From Meconema thalassinum (taxonomy: Eukaryota > Arthropoda > Insecta > Orthoptera > Tettigoniidae), in the NCBI GenBank assembly GCA_946902985.2, contig CAMPQE020000054.1:310001-374000 (forward strand): 64,000 nucleotides of DNA. Direction: 5' to 3'. A program made the position numbers and the translations under genes. Under the pieces are notes generated by a model. It was given only the letters and a program-made list of their open reading frames with translations. It did not search any database and was not told the DNA's origin. Numbering within the stretch: position 1 is the first letter of the stretch; each line of letters begins with the position of its first letter. This document shows, in pieces, positions 41,572-55,500 of the stretch.

Positions 41572-44500
41572 TCATTTCAGGGGTTAGAACATCGCGGTCA
41601 TTTAGCCCCGTGTACTTGTTGTGGTTGTGTAGAAGTTCTCTGACAACCTGTGTTAAATCGGTGTCTTTATTATTGTGTGTATTAGCAATTAAGGTGAAGT
41701 TTTGGAAAGAGGCAAGTTAGAAACTGAGCCAGTATTTTGCTGTATACTTGAACCCTGATACGACAGCGAGACGTATTTTGAAATTATTGTTTGGCATTAA
41801 TTTGGCTGCAGGCTTGAGGAGCAATACACTCGTCATTCACTTAGGAGATAGATAGGCAATCCCGCCATGCTCTTGATCACGTGGACAGGACATGCTTACT
41901 AACTTATTTCTGCAACTGTCTGATGCATATATAAGATGATAATCGACAGAGTTCGATTGTCATCCTCGATACAAGGAGAGATGTATCATGGGTAGACTGC
42001 CAGCTGTGGGGTGTCTGCGAGCAGTTCTGATATCACACACACTTGAGTTTTGTGACACACGGAGTGAACGTGCTATCGGCTCTGTAAGGAAAGTTTCGTT
42101 AAACACGCAGTCGTAGGAATGTACTCTAATCACGGCGCGGAATGAACGGGCGGATTGCTTCATAGCAACATGCGGTTGTTCGTATTTCTGGCGTGTTTGG
42201 CATAACCCAGAAAATAGATATATGCGAGTGAGCTTAGTTATTGCATGGACTTGTCAGTACAAACTCCACGATGAGGAAATCTACTACATATACGGTTGAA
42301 ATGCAGGAAAGCATTGGTATTATCAAGAACAATACGACTGGACTTTATTGTGAGAATCTAGCTGCTGTAGCAATGTTGGGCTAAGCAGATAGTACAGGAA
42401 TGCAATGCAGAGGCAGGATTGATCATTTGGAATGACAACCTTATAAATACTACAATGAAGAAAAAGAAACGATTGTAGGCGTTCGTTCTGATCCAGTGGT
42501 TTTGAAGTACATGAGAATGAAGAAACAACTCCAAATGAACGAAACTACTTTACTGATAACGTCTAGGGAGCCTTGTACAAGTAATATGTAGGAACTCCGT
42601 TTCGTAGACAGTGGTTTTCGAGTTAGGAGGAAGTTGGTTCGACGACTTACAGCTCCAGCCATGGACTACTCAGGGATGAGGGTCCAGTTCCTGAAAGGAA
42701 TGCATATTCCTTTACTTTCTTCAATCTCAACCAGAACATCGCCCAAGGTAGCTGGAAAACTTTTCTTTCTTGTAGACAGTAGACTTTGTCACTTTTAGTT
42801 CGTCACTTTTCACCAATATTTTATTAAATAGTATGAAATTCATTCGAAGACTAGATTTGGTTCCTTTTATCATTTCTGTCGGAGAGTGTAATTTATTTTG
42901 TAGTTAACAGTAAACGTAATGCTATTCAGAGCATTACTTGTGTTTTTTGAAAATTTTTGAAATAAAACCAAGCATTGAATTTTGTTGGGAAGACATCTGC
43001 AGCATAGTTAGGACCAAGACGACGATATTTTTGTATAATAATAGCGATTAGGAAGAAGATGGCCACACACACGTGCACTTGAACTATTCCAAAAATATTT
43101 CAGTGATACTCTTCGTTTGGACTTATGACATTCTAGTGGACATTTCTTTCTTTTAGAAATGATAGTTCATTTTCATCATTATTTTCCATGGGTATGGAAT
43201 TATAGAAATCGTCCAGCGAGAACAATTGTGAATTGATTGTCGAGGCATGTGTAGCCTACTTTCATATTTTTTTTAGATTAGAGATTTTTTTAACTGAAAC
43301 TTTAGTTCGTTCAGTCTTCAGTTTGTGTTATTTTAATTCGTTTTTGGTAGGCTCTCGGCTAGATCATCGTTTGATTTAATGGTTTGCGTGTATCTATTGA
43401 TATGATAATATACTCCTTTCCATGGTGTAAATCTCACGTGTTTTCTTCTGAGTAGTTCAGCCATTTTTCGAGTTTGGATAGGCGAAACTGAACCGATTAT
43501 TTTACTAGTGTCTATCTACGATTTTTTATATATAAGTTATTATGGAAATAATTATATATATATATATTGGAATAGTGAACTAAGTTAACAGTTCAAACAA
43601 GTATAACAGAATTTTTCATAGACTTAAATGACGATAATTTATGGAAGTAGATAATACAATTTATCTAATAAATTGTTGCAACTTGTTGAGTGAAGTTGGA
43701 AAAGAGGTACTCTGTGACACTTTTATATTCGTCTACGATAAGGCGTGATATCTTCAGAGTAATTATTGAAAGGTTTTGAGTTTAATTACGTTTGGGAAAA
43801 ATTCTTGACAGCTTTGGAAAGCTGAATTAATGTATTGCAATTTAATGAATACGAATTTATTGTGTTAATGAAGCGAATATTTGACATCATTGGATGGTCA
43901 ACATTAATATTGTATAATGTACTCGAAGTCTTATGTGAAGACATTAACGTAGTCATTTCGTTTTGTAAGGGTGAAATTAGCTTTTGAGCTATCACCTATT
44001 TGGATAGGAAGTTGTAGTGAACGTGAATTGGAATCACGAATGTTTCTCTTAAATGCCAGTATTAATTCAAGTAACCCTACGTTTTTATTCTTGCCTATTA
44101 AGATTCGCCGGAGATGAATTGCTTGTATCATGACACACATATTTAAGTGACACAGCCACTTCTCGAATAACTTTAATTAATTCATGCAATATACTGCATT
44201 CATTGAAGCATCTGGATAGTTAATAAACTATTTTCTAACTTGTAACACTATTCGATTATCTTAATTGATTGTTGAATGCAACAAATTAAGAGAATTACAA
44301 CCTTGAGATATACTTGTCGAATTAAATGGAAATGGGCAGCGATAATAACAAAATCCTAACTAAGGATATAATCTGTATATAAAATGTAATATATGTATAA
44401 ATTTTTAATAAGGGTATAGCATCAGTGCATGATTTAATATTGTATTTTTCATGTAATGTGTTCAATGAATGAGATATTTAAATACTGCGATTTAGAGCAG

Positions 44501-44939
44501 TAAGATGGGGCGTTTATTGAAACTATTTTCGTCATTTGATTTAGAGAAGCTTTCTTCATTTTTGTCTAGTGGACAGACATACACCATTTTCCAGTTAATA
44601 AACTGAATTTAATTTTAAAAAAATATTTGAACGACTGGTGTTTTCTATTAGAAAAGGGAGTGCGTTAGGAGGACCAGCGGGTGATTTTTTTTTCTGAGTT
44701 TGCTTAAAATTAACGCCCGAGATACTTTCGTTTTCTTTTAGAGTCTCTTGTTCGAGTTTTTTTTGAGAGCTTCGTTTCATTCTAATTCATACACCACTGG
44801 CACCTTCGTATCGCATTCTTTAATATCGACGTATCCTGATCCCTGGTTGATCCTAGTTGGTAGGCTTTTGGGGGTTATTTCAGCCGGGAACTTCCAGAAT
44901 CTACGATCCAGCTTTTCCATCGGATTTCAACAGGTAAGA
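41572..44939. other. no recognised feature
   Basis: AT-rich sequence with a short TA microsatellite near 43552-43566. No feature could be supported. Confidence 0.4.
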
Positions 44940-44984
44940 CCACATGGATTACGGGTACAAAACCATTCCGTCATTTGCATGGTG

Positions 44985-45150
44985 TAGACGTTGGAAACCA
45001 CCAAAACCACTTCAAGGCTGACTTAGGAGGGAATCGAACCAATCTCTTCTCAGTTTTGCCCCACGAGGCTTAATGTACCCCATTCCACCACTCAGAGAAG
45101 CATTTAATTTCTTGTCAGAGCCGGGAATCGAACTCAGACTTCTGGAGTGA
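44985..45150 (-). repeat. SINE-related fragments
   Basis: ACGTTGGAAACCACCAAAAC, then GGAATCGAACC, and further along GCCGGGAATCGAACTCAGAC. These are antisense box B sequences typical of tRNA-derived SINEs. Two heads are seen 100 bp apart, so this may be two nested copies. Confidence 0.45.
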
Positions 45151-45190
45151 CACTTCGATATGTCATGTTAATATCCATGTCAGATTTGTT

Positions 45191-47455
45191 AACTTTCTGC
45201 CATTACAGGTCACGTGGCATAACCTGATGATTCGTATTCTCTTCTTAAATAGGCAAAATTCAACGTGATCTTCACAGGAATACATCGTAAGTTAATAAAT
45301 GAGACTTAGTAGGTGAGGCTCAATATTTCATCCCAACTAAAATAGAGCACGGACTGTCCTTCAAAAAAGTATGCCTACGGCTTAATTCGAAGTATCATTC
45401 TGCCTATTCTCACCCACCGTGTATGGCACAGCCCCAACCACGCGCTGCACGTGCACTAGTTGCAATGGCCATCCCCCCTCAAACGTTATTATCCATGCAT
45501 ACATAGCAAGTGAACGATTATACATAACAAATAAACTGGAGTATTTACACAAATCGTCAGTCTTTTCTTAGCCTTGTAAGAGCTGAGTTGGCTGTTTGCA
45601 ACCACAATGCTGATTCTCCTCATTCGCATGCAAAGAAAATTGTATAAGCCGTAGTTTTAACTTATCAGCCGGGGTTTAAATGTCTTTAGCTTTTGGGTCT
45701 TTATTATTTAAAATGCAAATTCAAGGTCTTATGTTTATATTTAGACAAATTAAAATCTTTATGCCCAACATCTTCAAACCAGGCAAAGGGCCAAAGGTAC
45801 AATTATTGTCTAAAATCAGTAAGCAAGTAATACGTGTTGCTTCTTACTGGTACAACATTTCATATTCTTTGATCCAAATTCACAACAAGTGCTTGTTGTT
45901 CTGCCATGCTTGTATACATCACAGATGAACTCCAGCTGTAGAGGACAGACTTTGTGACTGATTCAAAATGATATGTTAGTTACTTCTGGAAGAGTATATA
46001 CTACATCATGCCCAACAGATGCCAGTACAAGTCAGGGATCTACTTGGAACCTAAGAGCGAATGAAGAATATGAGGAAAATAAAAGTTCTAATGCACCGTC
46101 TCTAGTCGGGCGTAGCAATCAACGGGTTTGGGAGAAGGCTCTATGATTGCAGAAGGTAGAGAGTTCCAGTTATGAATGGCGCGGTTTACGTAAGAATAAT
46201 GTTACGGCCCAGCCTTCAATCAGGCCTTAACTCCAATTTACTCAAATATCATAATAATAATCTGAACAGCGCAGTCGCTGCTTACATGATTGTGAAGCAA
46301 CATTGCCTCACGTTCATAACGCTGAAGGCGCAAGCTTTCAACACTACTGCACACAATTATACCCAAAATTAGGAATACCGCTGACGACCCATGACCCACA
46401 AAGCAACTGCCAATAAATAAGAAAGGATGCTACGATGCGAGGACAGGCCCTATTAGACGGACGAACAAAAGGAGAGAGTGACGGTGGGCATCCTCCGATG
46501 TTGGTTGGAAGTCCCACGGGGCCCAACGGGAGCTCTTATAGACTTCAAGACTTGATCTTCAAGGTGAGTGTGCTTCAGCTATCCTTATTCCCATCCCCTG
46601 AACCTCTCACCACAGACCTATTACTCGACTGCAAATTAACAATCAATTACCTCTACCCCATGGGTTCTTATTCACTTATTTCGCATGTTTAAGTCAGCCA
46701 ATCTTTCATCCTCTCGCCTTCTTAATCCACCTTCCAGTCCCCGCGTCCAGCTGTTCAATTTCCAAGTCAGCATTCAACATGCACGGTACTAGTGCACTGA
46801 CCATGCAGATACCTCCACCCTGACTTTCTCTGTGGCCTTGCTTCCAGGCAAGCATCTTTTTCCCAAGAGGGTACCCCAAGCGATTATCCAACGTAGGTGG
46901 AAATCATTGTTCACTGGTGGAGTCGCAGGGGTGAAACCACAGATAAAACTGGTTGAACACGATCTCGAATACATCTCGCACGCCAAAATCAAACCCCTAG
47001 AATCAAAACACAGTCCAAATCATCTCCCCAGCACCTTCTTACACTAATCTCACTCCCGCCTACTCCCATGTCCTTCAAACCTCTCTAAACATCAACACAA
47101 ACCCCACGTACCCTCGCGAAGAGAACACACAACTCCCCTTACACACTTACATAAGCCGACATACAACACTAGTCAGGGATTGAACAATCAACAAAGAGCA
47201 CTGGACAAACGGAGAAATCAAACACAATCCTGCAACCCCCTACAATCTCTCATACCCTTATAAAAGGCTATCACACACACACAATCCAGTCCAACACATG
47301 ACAGGCAAACTACTCCTTCACATTAAACACACTCTATATACGTTGCATTTCATCCCAATGCCCTGACATCAACACGAACGACCGCAAGCACATAACATAA
47401 GGGTAAATCACACACACACAAGGAGGTGAACAAATAAGCTTCTAGAGAGTGAGAG
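45191..47455. other. no recognised feature
   Basis: No family recognised. The last 300 bp contains short CA and GA microsatellites (47272-47282 and 47449-47463). Confidence 0.4.
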
Positions 47456-47605
47456 AGAGAGAGACTATGTATCCTTGCTTTGTATAACTGATCTATCATA
47501 ATTTCTCCTATTCTCCCACATAGCATTCCATTCCACTGGTTGGCTTTGCTTTTGGAAACGGAAAGAACCTGTATTCGTCTCATGTTCCCTTAGGATATGA
47601 TTAAT

Positions 47606-47622
47606 GAACCTGAGAAGGGCTG
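47606..47622 (-). other. histone 3' stem-loop remnant, right copy
   Basis: On the minus strand, about 50 nt past the H1 stop, ACAGCCCTTCTCAGGTT keeps the loop but has lost part of the 3' stem compared with the left copy at 164-180. Confidence 0.5.
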
Positions 47623-47673
47623 TTGGGCACCCTGAGGAGGGTGTGAGAGGATTGTTCAAAACCGATGAACCTC

Positions 47674-48195
47674 TCATTTCTTCTTTGGAGCTACCTTCTT
47701 GGGCGAAGTCTTGGGCTGGGCAGCGGTCTTAGGTTTAGGTTTCACTGTCGGCAACTTTGCTGCCTTCTTGGCCTTGGAAGGAGATTTCTTAGGCTTAGGG
47801 GCAGGTGTAGCACGCTTCTTCTTCTCGGCGCGTTTCTTGGAGATGGCCTTCTTGGCGGCTGCATTTGCTGCGGACTTCTTGGCCTTGGGGAGGCTTCTTC
47901 TCCTTAGGGGCAGAAGCTCCCTTTCGCATGGTCTGCACCAGTTCTCCGGAAGAACAGCAGCGATCAGGTACTTCTTGAAGTAAGGGGCGAACTTCTCGGA
48001 GTCCACCTTGTACTTGACCGGGATGTATTTCTTGATAGCCTATAGAGATGACCCACTGCGTTCCTTGAGCCTCTTCAGGGCACTGCCTACCATATCGGAG
48101 GGTTGTGGATGGGTGGGCTTGGTTCGGCGCTTCTTGGAGGCATAAGCCTTGCTCTTCCTCGGCGAGGTCTGTCCTGGGGCTGCTGTGTCGGCCAT
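47674..48195 (-). pseudogene. histone H1 pseudogene, right copy
   Basis: The ATG at 48195-48193 starts Met-Ala-Asp-Thr-Ala-Ala-Pro. The globular domain follows, with His-Pro, Met-Val, Ala-Leu-Lys-Arg-Leu-Lys-Glu-Arg and Gly-Ser-Ser-Leu. A TAG at 48042-48040 replaces the expected Gln. The domain goes on through Lys-Tyr-Lys-Val-Asp and Phe-Lys-Lys-Tyr-Leu. A deletion of about 45 bp removes part of the Thr-Lys-Gly-Lys segment. The Lys/Ala/Pro tail with Pro-Lys-Lys-Ser-Pro repeats runs to the TGA at 47676-47674. H1 is a chromatin linker histone, but this copy cannot make a full protein. The 3' stem-loop remnant shows it arose by DNA duplication. Confidence 0.85.
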
Positions 48196-49823
48196 GGTGA
48201 GCGAACGAGTGTGTGTACTGCTGTCAGTAAAGTAAACAGAATAGGGGCTGGGGGACGTTGTTTATGGTGTCTGAAAAATGGGGACCCAGTCTCATGTTGT
48301 CCCGTAATTTGTTAAATCGTGTGTGAAATTGTTAATTTAATAGTGATTTTTGAGTGACGTATACATACGCTCACTGCTTGGAATATATTTTTTACATTGG
48401 GCGTAGAATGGTGTAATTTTTGGAAGGTGTATACATGAAATTGGGATTAGCTTCCTCTTAGCTGAGCCATGGCCTAGATAGACAGTTTCGTGGGCAAATG
48501 AGTCTTAGAATTAGACCGCTCATTTAGCTCACCATCTAGTGTAAGAAGCCTGCGGCAGCATCTCAGGCTGGTCGCGAGAAGCGAGGAGAAGTTGCCAAGT
48601 GAAGCTCAAACGGTGTTATTTGGCTAAAAGCATTCCCATAGTTGTACCAGGTGTACAGTAATTGTTGGTAATTTATCCATGGGGCCCCTTACCAGGTTCG
48701 TAATTGTAGTGTGTGTAATGTTAAAAGCTAGTAGTAAGCACTGCTTTCGCTACTAGCTACATTGAGTGAGGTCTGGCGGGAATGGAGCGCTGTGATTGGC
48801 TGTTGTGTTAGTGGGGTGATTGGTGGCGTGAGAAATGGTATTTTTTTGATTTTATGAATAAAGAGTGGTGTATATTGTGTATTTGACAATTGTAATGCTT
48901 GGTGAATAGTTTAGTCAGACGTTGGACAGTCATCCAGCGTCCAACCGCGGCCAGTGGGCCTTAACTCTTGTTTTGTACTGGTAGTGTTTTTGATTGGTGT
49001 ATGGTGTAGTGGGGTTGAGTTATTGTTAATTACTATTTTTGTTGGCTAGGTGTACTATGGTGTCCGTATTGGATGTCTGCGTTTGGGTACTCAGTTTGAG
49101 TATTAGTAGCCTATGTATTTTGGTTTTCGTTTACTGGTTGTGGTGGGATCAGGTTCATGTCTGCCTAGTCGGCGTATGAGTGGATTGGTGATTAGGGCAG
49201 TTTTGAGGTAGAATTTTCCAGTGAGGTTTGCGACAAAGTCAAGGAGGTACGGGATCTAAGTGTTTCTGTGCATGTCTGTAATACGCAGCTTATATTCGGA
49301 TCTTACTGCTAGGCGTAGATTGTAATCGTTTGAGTTCGGAGAATGAAAGAGAGCCCATTGTTGTGAATGTGAATGAGTGCAGTATATATGTGTAAGACAT
49401 CTTTGGTGTTCAGTTTACTTTAGGGCTTGATCAATTGGTATAAAGTTCTGATCTGTGCCTTGGAATGTTGAATAGTCGTTTTTACGTAAACAAAATGGTC
49501 AAGGCTCAGGTATAGACTAAATGGAAGGTTGGACCGCGCAGGGAACCACCGTGGCCGGCTGTCGGTGTGTCAGAGTGACGGGAAGTTGGGGACATGTTTC
49601 CTAGACCTTTAACGTGCTCCGTATGCCCCTCGAGGACGCCTAGGCATCCTGGTCGCGATAGGACTTCCCCTTACCCGAGAGTTTCCCTCTTGGTTCCTGC
49701 CGTCCTGACTGAGGTGCCTTTGAAGGGTAGCATTTCACCGGTCGCCTCTCCTTGCCGACGTTCAGGGGTGTCCGGCACCATCGCGACGCACCCTGGAGAG
49801 ACCGCCGCTCACCTGCCCGAAGC
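48196..49823. other. H1 upstream region, no other gene recognised
   Basis: T/G-rich DNA between the H1 pseudogene start and R1. The left copy lacks this block, joining H1 directly to R1. Confidence 0.45.
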
Positions 49824-50042
49824 TTCATCCTTCCTCTAGCCCGAGTAGGAGGTCAGCCACCCGGTACCGACCCGATACCCGCGAAGGTGACAGCCATTCG
49901 GCCTACAGGTTGATTTCAACAGAGGGAAGGAAACCCACAATAATCTTCCTCTCGCAACAGTGCCTGGAAGTACCTACGAGATTAAGGACCTAAGGTTGGA
50001 AACACCCCCAGGGAGTTCCGGGACAATTGCTTCCTCGTTAGT
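49824..50042. repeat. 220-bp repeat R1, right copy
   Basis: Matches 515-733. Its right end is cut exactly where the inverted-repeat element at 50044 starts. Confidence 0.75.
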
Positions 50043-50043
50043 A

Positions 50044-50591
50044 AATCGCGTGAAAAAATTCTAGAGTACGCCTTGACCCCCTTAAGCGCATTATACGTAT
50101 TGATGAATGTTACAGATTAATTTGGTTCCGTGATAACCTTCTAGCCATTTGCAAACTTTCAAACTAATGTAATTAATGGAATTGCATTGCGTCTTACAGC
50201 TCTTCTCCGTACCTCTCATAAAAGGGACCTACCCCCTTGAAATACATGCTGAAATAGGCGTGGAAGGACGAGACAAAGCTCATTTTCAGCCCCTCATTGT
50301 GAGAGACAACATTTTAAGGCCCCAAAAAACCAACCGTTTTTGAGATATTCCCAAACAACTAATTTCATTTAATAAACTAATGAACGAATGCAAGCCGGTA
50401 ACCATGGCAACAGATTCTCAGAAGTCCATCTATTGCTGTAAGACGCAATGCAATTCCATTAATTACATTAGTGTGAAAGTTTGCAAATGGCTAGAAGGTT
50501 ATCACGGAACCAAATTATGCTGTAACATTCATCAATACGTATAATGCGCTTAAGGGGGTGAAGGGGTACTCTAGAATTTTTTCACGTGATT
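50044..50591. mobile_element. MITE with about 155-bp terminal inverted repeats
   Basis: 50045-50202 and 50435-50590 are nearly perfect reverse complements (ends ATCRCGTGAAAAAATTCTAG). TA dinucleotides flank the ends, which suits a Tc1/mariner-type MITE. There is no coding capacity. The left flank is R1, which is uninterrupted at 733, so R1 acts as the empty-site reference on that side. Confidence 0.75.
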
Positions 50592-50662
50592 TACACCTGC
50601 AGGTGTGGTACAGCAGGTCTATTATATTCATATCCCTATATTATATTATTATTAGTAGTAGT

Positions 50663-50983
50663 TTTTTTTAGCGTATGGCTTTTAGTGCCGGGAGTATCCG
50701 AGGACATGTTCGGCTCGCCAGTTTTGTAGCTGCTTCGAGACGGACACCCAAAGGGTGAGCTACAAGTACCGTTGGGGAGGAAAGTTGGAAGGTAGGGTCG
50801 AGGAGTTGGAAGGTAGCGGCTGTGGCCTATAGTTAAGGACCAACCCCGGCATTTGCCTGGAAGGAAGATGGGGAAACCACAGAAGACCATCTTCAAGGTT
50901 GCCGGCGGGGGGATTCGAACCTCCTCCCGGATGTGAGCGACTGCCAACAGTCATGCCGCAACGACCTCGGCTAACTCACCCGG
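50663..50983 (-). repeat. full-length tRNA-derived SINE
   Basis: The minus strand starts with a tRNA-like head (TAGCCGAGGTCGTTGCGGC and box B GGAGGTTCGAATCCCCC). A body with CTGTGGTTTCCCC, CAGGCAAATGCCGGGG and GGCCACAGCCGCTACCTTCC follows, then an A-rich 3' end. A perfect 16-bp duplication TATTATTAGTAGTAGT flanks it (50647-50662 and 50984-50999). Confidence 0.88.
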
Positions 50984-51009
50984 TATTATTAGTAGTAGTA
51001 TTATATTAT

Positions 51010-51385
51010 GGCATACAACGAGGTGACAAAGCCCCTCGGTGCCAGAAACAGAACTCGGGGACCCTAAAGGGTCCTCGAAAACTACATTATAAGGCTCTAA
51101 AACCAACAGTATCTGAAATATTTCCAGAAAACTAATTTAATTTAATTTAACAAACTAATGAAGGAATGCAAGTCGGTAAGCATGACAACATTATCTCAAG
51201 GGGTGACATCCAGCATCCCATCTATTTCTGTAAGAAGCAATGTCACTCCATTTATTACATTTCTGAGAAAGTTTGCAAACGGCTATAAGGTTATCGCGGA
51301 ACCAACTTAGACTGTATAATTTATCAATGTAATTAAGGGGTCTAGGGGTAACCTAGAATTTTTTCACGCGTTTTTCACGTGCGAC
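51010..51385. mobile_element. degraded relative of the 50044 MITE
   Basis: The internal and right parts match 50240-50590, including AAACTAATGAAGGAATGCAA and CTAGAATTTTTTCACG. The left arm is missing. Confidence 0.65.
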
Positions 51386-51760
51386 ATATAGTACAGAAGG
51401 TCTATTATATCTCCAAACTGCAACATTATTTTCAAAAATTCCTGAACTAAATCAGCATCTTTTGCTGCTTTGAAGAATTTGGGCCTTTTGAGGCTAGAGA
51501 ACCTGAATTTTCATGCACCACAAGCCTTTATAATTTATGAAAGAGGTCTTCCTGTGTATGGGGACCTAACACAATGTAGAGGGTCAGTTCTTTGGTGACG
51601 AGTATTGTGTTTTGTCTGGTGTTAACAACGAAGACCGTTTGTAGAACGGGTACTTCTTCTAGTATAATATAATCTTGCTAAGCCTGGCATTTCTGCAGAT
51701 AAATATTAATAGATGTTATATTTTCTCCAAATTTCAAAATAGTTATACGGTACTCATGGC

Positions 51761-52501
51761 TATTTTTTTAATGCGTCTAGTCTGCTGGTGGAAATTACCA
51801 TCGCCGTTTATAAATCTCAAGCTGTGCTCTCGGTAGAATTGGTAACATTGAGTTCTGTAAAAACCTAAGACCACATGCCAAGTTTTATTCATAAGTATAA
51901 TTTATTTTCATATGACAGCATCTATAATCAATTCGTACTAACTACTTCAACTTTCGTGAAATTCCTAGTGTTAAATCAGACCTGCTGAAAGTTGTAGAAG
52001 TGAGTATTTCCCGTATTAAGTTGCATGTGTAACCAATACTTGCTAATGAATTTAACCTACAAATTCTTCACTAATATTTCATTAAACTATTTCAGATGCC
52101 TAGGAAGTTTTGTGTGGCTGGCTGTAAGTCAAATTATGGCAGCACTGTGAAAATAACTGGTTTTATTACTACGTTTTGATCACTACAACGAGGTGGACTT
52201 TCATTGCCTAGTAATTTAGTTTTGGTATATCTCTTCACGTGGCCTTTATATTCGAGTACATTTTGAAGTGTTGGCAAGTGCCTTTAGGTAAATTTCATTA
52301 GAAAGGTACCTATTTTAGAATTAAGTGACCAGTGGAGGATTATTGTTGAGACTGACAACATTAAGCTTGGAGGCCAAATCTGACTATGATGAGTGCATCG
52401 GACAAAAAGTGAAGAATTTATTATCAAAGGCAGTCTCTTAGTTCGTAAGAATAGTCTTAAATATTTCTTGTGAGCGCGTCAATGACGGCAGTGAGCTTAG
52501 C
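51761..52501. other. flank of satellite, no gene recognised
   Basis: AT-rich, not matched in the left copy. Confidence 0.4.
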
Positions 52502-55500
52502 AGCAAGACATTGGGACATTGAGGCACAGTACAGCCTTTTATTATTACCTTACCGGGAATTGCCAGCACATAGCAAGACATTGGGACATTGAGGCACAGT
52601 ACAGCCTTTTGTTATTACCTTACCGGGAATCGCCAGCACATAGCAAGACATTCGGACATTGAGGCACAGTACAGCCTTTTATTATTACCTTACCGGGAAT
52701 CGCCAGCACATAGCAAGACATTGGGACATTGAGGCACAGTACAGCCTTTTATTATTACCTTACCGGGAATCGCCAGTACATAGCAAGACATTGGGACATT
52801 GAGGCACAGTACAGCCTTTTATTATTACCTTACCGGGAATCGCCAGCACATAGCAAGACATTGGGACATTGAGGCACAGTACAGCCTTTTGTTATTACCT
52901 TACCGGGAATCGCCAGCACATAGCAAGACATTGGGACATTGAGGCACAGTACAGCCTTTTGTTATTACCTTACCGGGAATCGCCAGCACATAGCAAGACA
53001 TTGGGACATTGAGGCACAGTACAGCCTTTTGTTATTACCTTACCGGGAATCGCCAGCACATAGCAAGACATTCGGACATTGAGGCACAGTACAGCCTTTT
53101 GTTATTACCTTACCGGGAATCGCCAGTACATAGCAAGACATTGGGACATTGAGGCACAGTACAGCCTTTTATTATTACCTTACCGGGAATCGCCAGCACA
53201 TAGCAAGACATTGGGACATTGAGGCACAGTACAGCCTTTTGTTATTACCTTACCGGGAATCGCCAGCACATAGCAAGACATTCGGACATTGAGGCACAGT
53301 ACAGCCTTTTATTATTACCTTACCGGGAATCGCCAGCACATAGCAAGACATTGGGACATTGAGGCACAGCACAGCCTTTTATTATTACCTTACCGGGAAT
53401 CGCCAGCACATAGCAAGACATTCGGACATTGAGGCACAGTACAGCCTTTTGTTATTACCTTACCGGGAATCGCCAGCACATAGCAAGACATTGGGACATT
53501 GAGGCACAGTACAGCCTTTTATTATTACCTTACCGGGAATCGCCAGCACATAGCAAGACATTCGGACATTGAGGCACAGTACAGCCTTTTATTATTACCT
53601 TACCGGGAATCGCCAGCACATAGCAAGACATTCGGACATTGAGGCACAGTACAGCCTTTTGTTATTACCTTACCGGGAATCGCCAGCACATAGCAAGACA
53701 TTGGGACATTGAGGCACAGTACAGCCTTTTATTATTACCTTACCGGGAATCGCCAATACATAGCGAGACATTGGGACATTGACGGCACAGTACAGCCTTT
53801 TACTATTACCTTACCGGGAATCGCCAGCACATAGCAAGACATTGGGACATTGAGGCACAGTACAGCCTTTCACTATTACCTTACCAGGAATCGCCAGTAC
53901 ATAGCAAGACATTGGGACATTGAGGCACAGTACAGCCTTTTATTATTACCTTACCGGGAATCGCCAGCACATAGCAAGACATTGGGACATTGAGGCACAG
54001 TACAGCCTTTCACTATTACCTTACAGGGAATCGCCAGCACATAGCTAGACATTGGGATATTGAGGCACAGTACAGCCTTTTACTATTACCTTACCGGGAA
54101 TCGACAGTACATAGCAAGACATAGGGACATTGAGGCACAGTACAGCCCTTTACTATTACCTTACAGGGAATCGCCAGCACATAGCAAGACATTGGGACAT
54201 TGAGGCACAGTACAGCCTTTTACTATTACCTTACCGGGAATCGCCAGTACATAGCAAGACATTGGGACATTGAGGCACAGTACAGCCTTTCACTATTACC
54301 TTAGAGGGAATCGCCAGCACATAGCAAGACATTGGGACATTGAGGCACAGTACAGCCTTTTATTATTACCTTACCGGGAATCGCCAGTGCATAGCAAGAC
54401 ATTGGGACATTGAGACACAGTACAGCCTTTCACTATTACCTTAGAGGGAATCGCCAGCACATAGCAAGACATTGGGACATTGAGGCACAGTACAGCCTTT
54501 CACTATTACCTTACAGGGAATCGCCAGCACATAGCAAGACATTGGGACATTGAGGCACAGTACAGCCTTTTGTTATTACCTTACCGGGAATCGCCAGCAC
54601 ATAGCAAGACATTGGGACATTGAGGCACAGTACAGCCTTTTACTATTACCTTACCGGGAATCGCCAGCACATAGCAGCAAGATATTGGGACATTGAGGCA
54701 CAGTACAGCCTTTTATTATTACCTTACCGGGAATCGCCAGCACATAGCAAGACATTGGGACATTGAGGCACAGTACAGCCTTTTATTATTACCTTACCGG
54801 GAATCGCCAGTACATAGCAAGACATAGGGACATTGAGGCACAGTACAGCCTTTTACTATCACCTTACCGGGAATCGCCAGCACATAGCAAGGCATTGAGG
54901 CACAGTACAGCCTTTTTACTATTACCTTACCGGGAATCGCCAGCACATAGCAGCAAGATATTGGGACATTGAGGCACAGTACAGCCTTTTATTATTACCT
55001 TACCGGGAATCGCCAGTACATAGCAAGACATAGGGACATTGAGGCACAGTACAGCCTTTTACTATCACCTTACCGGGAATCGCCAGCACATAGCAAGCCA
55101 TTGGGACATTGAGGCACAGTACAGCCTTTTACTGTTACCTTACCGGGAATCGCCAGCACATAGCAGCAAGATATTGGGACATTGAGGCATAGTACAGCCT
55201 TTTATTATTACCTTACCGGGAATCGCCAGTACATAGCAAGACATAGGGACATTGAGGCACAGTACAGCCTTTTACTATTACCTTACCGGGAATCGCCAGT
55301 ACATAGCAAGACATTGGGACATTGAGGCACAGTACAGCCTTTTACTATCACCTTACCGGGAATCGCCAGCACATAGCAAGACATTGGGACATTGAGGCAC
55401 AGTACAGCCTTTTAGTATTACCTTACCGGGAATGGCCAGCACATAGCAAGACATTGGGACATTGAGGCACAGTGCAGCCTTTTACTATCACCATACCGGG

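Noticed and set aside
47665..47983. Plus-strand frames over the right H1 locus
   Set aside because: They are antisense to the Lys/Ala-rich H1 tail and have no independent support.
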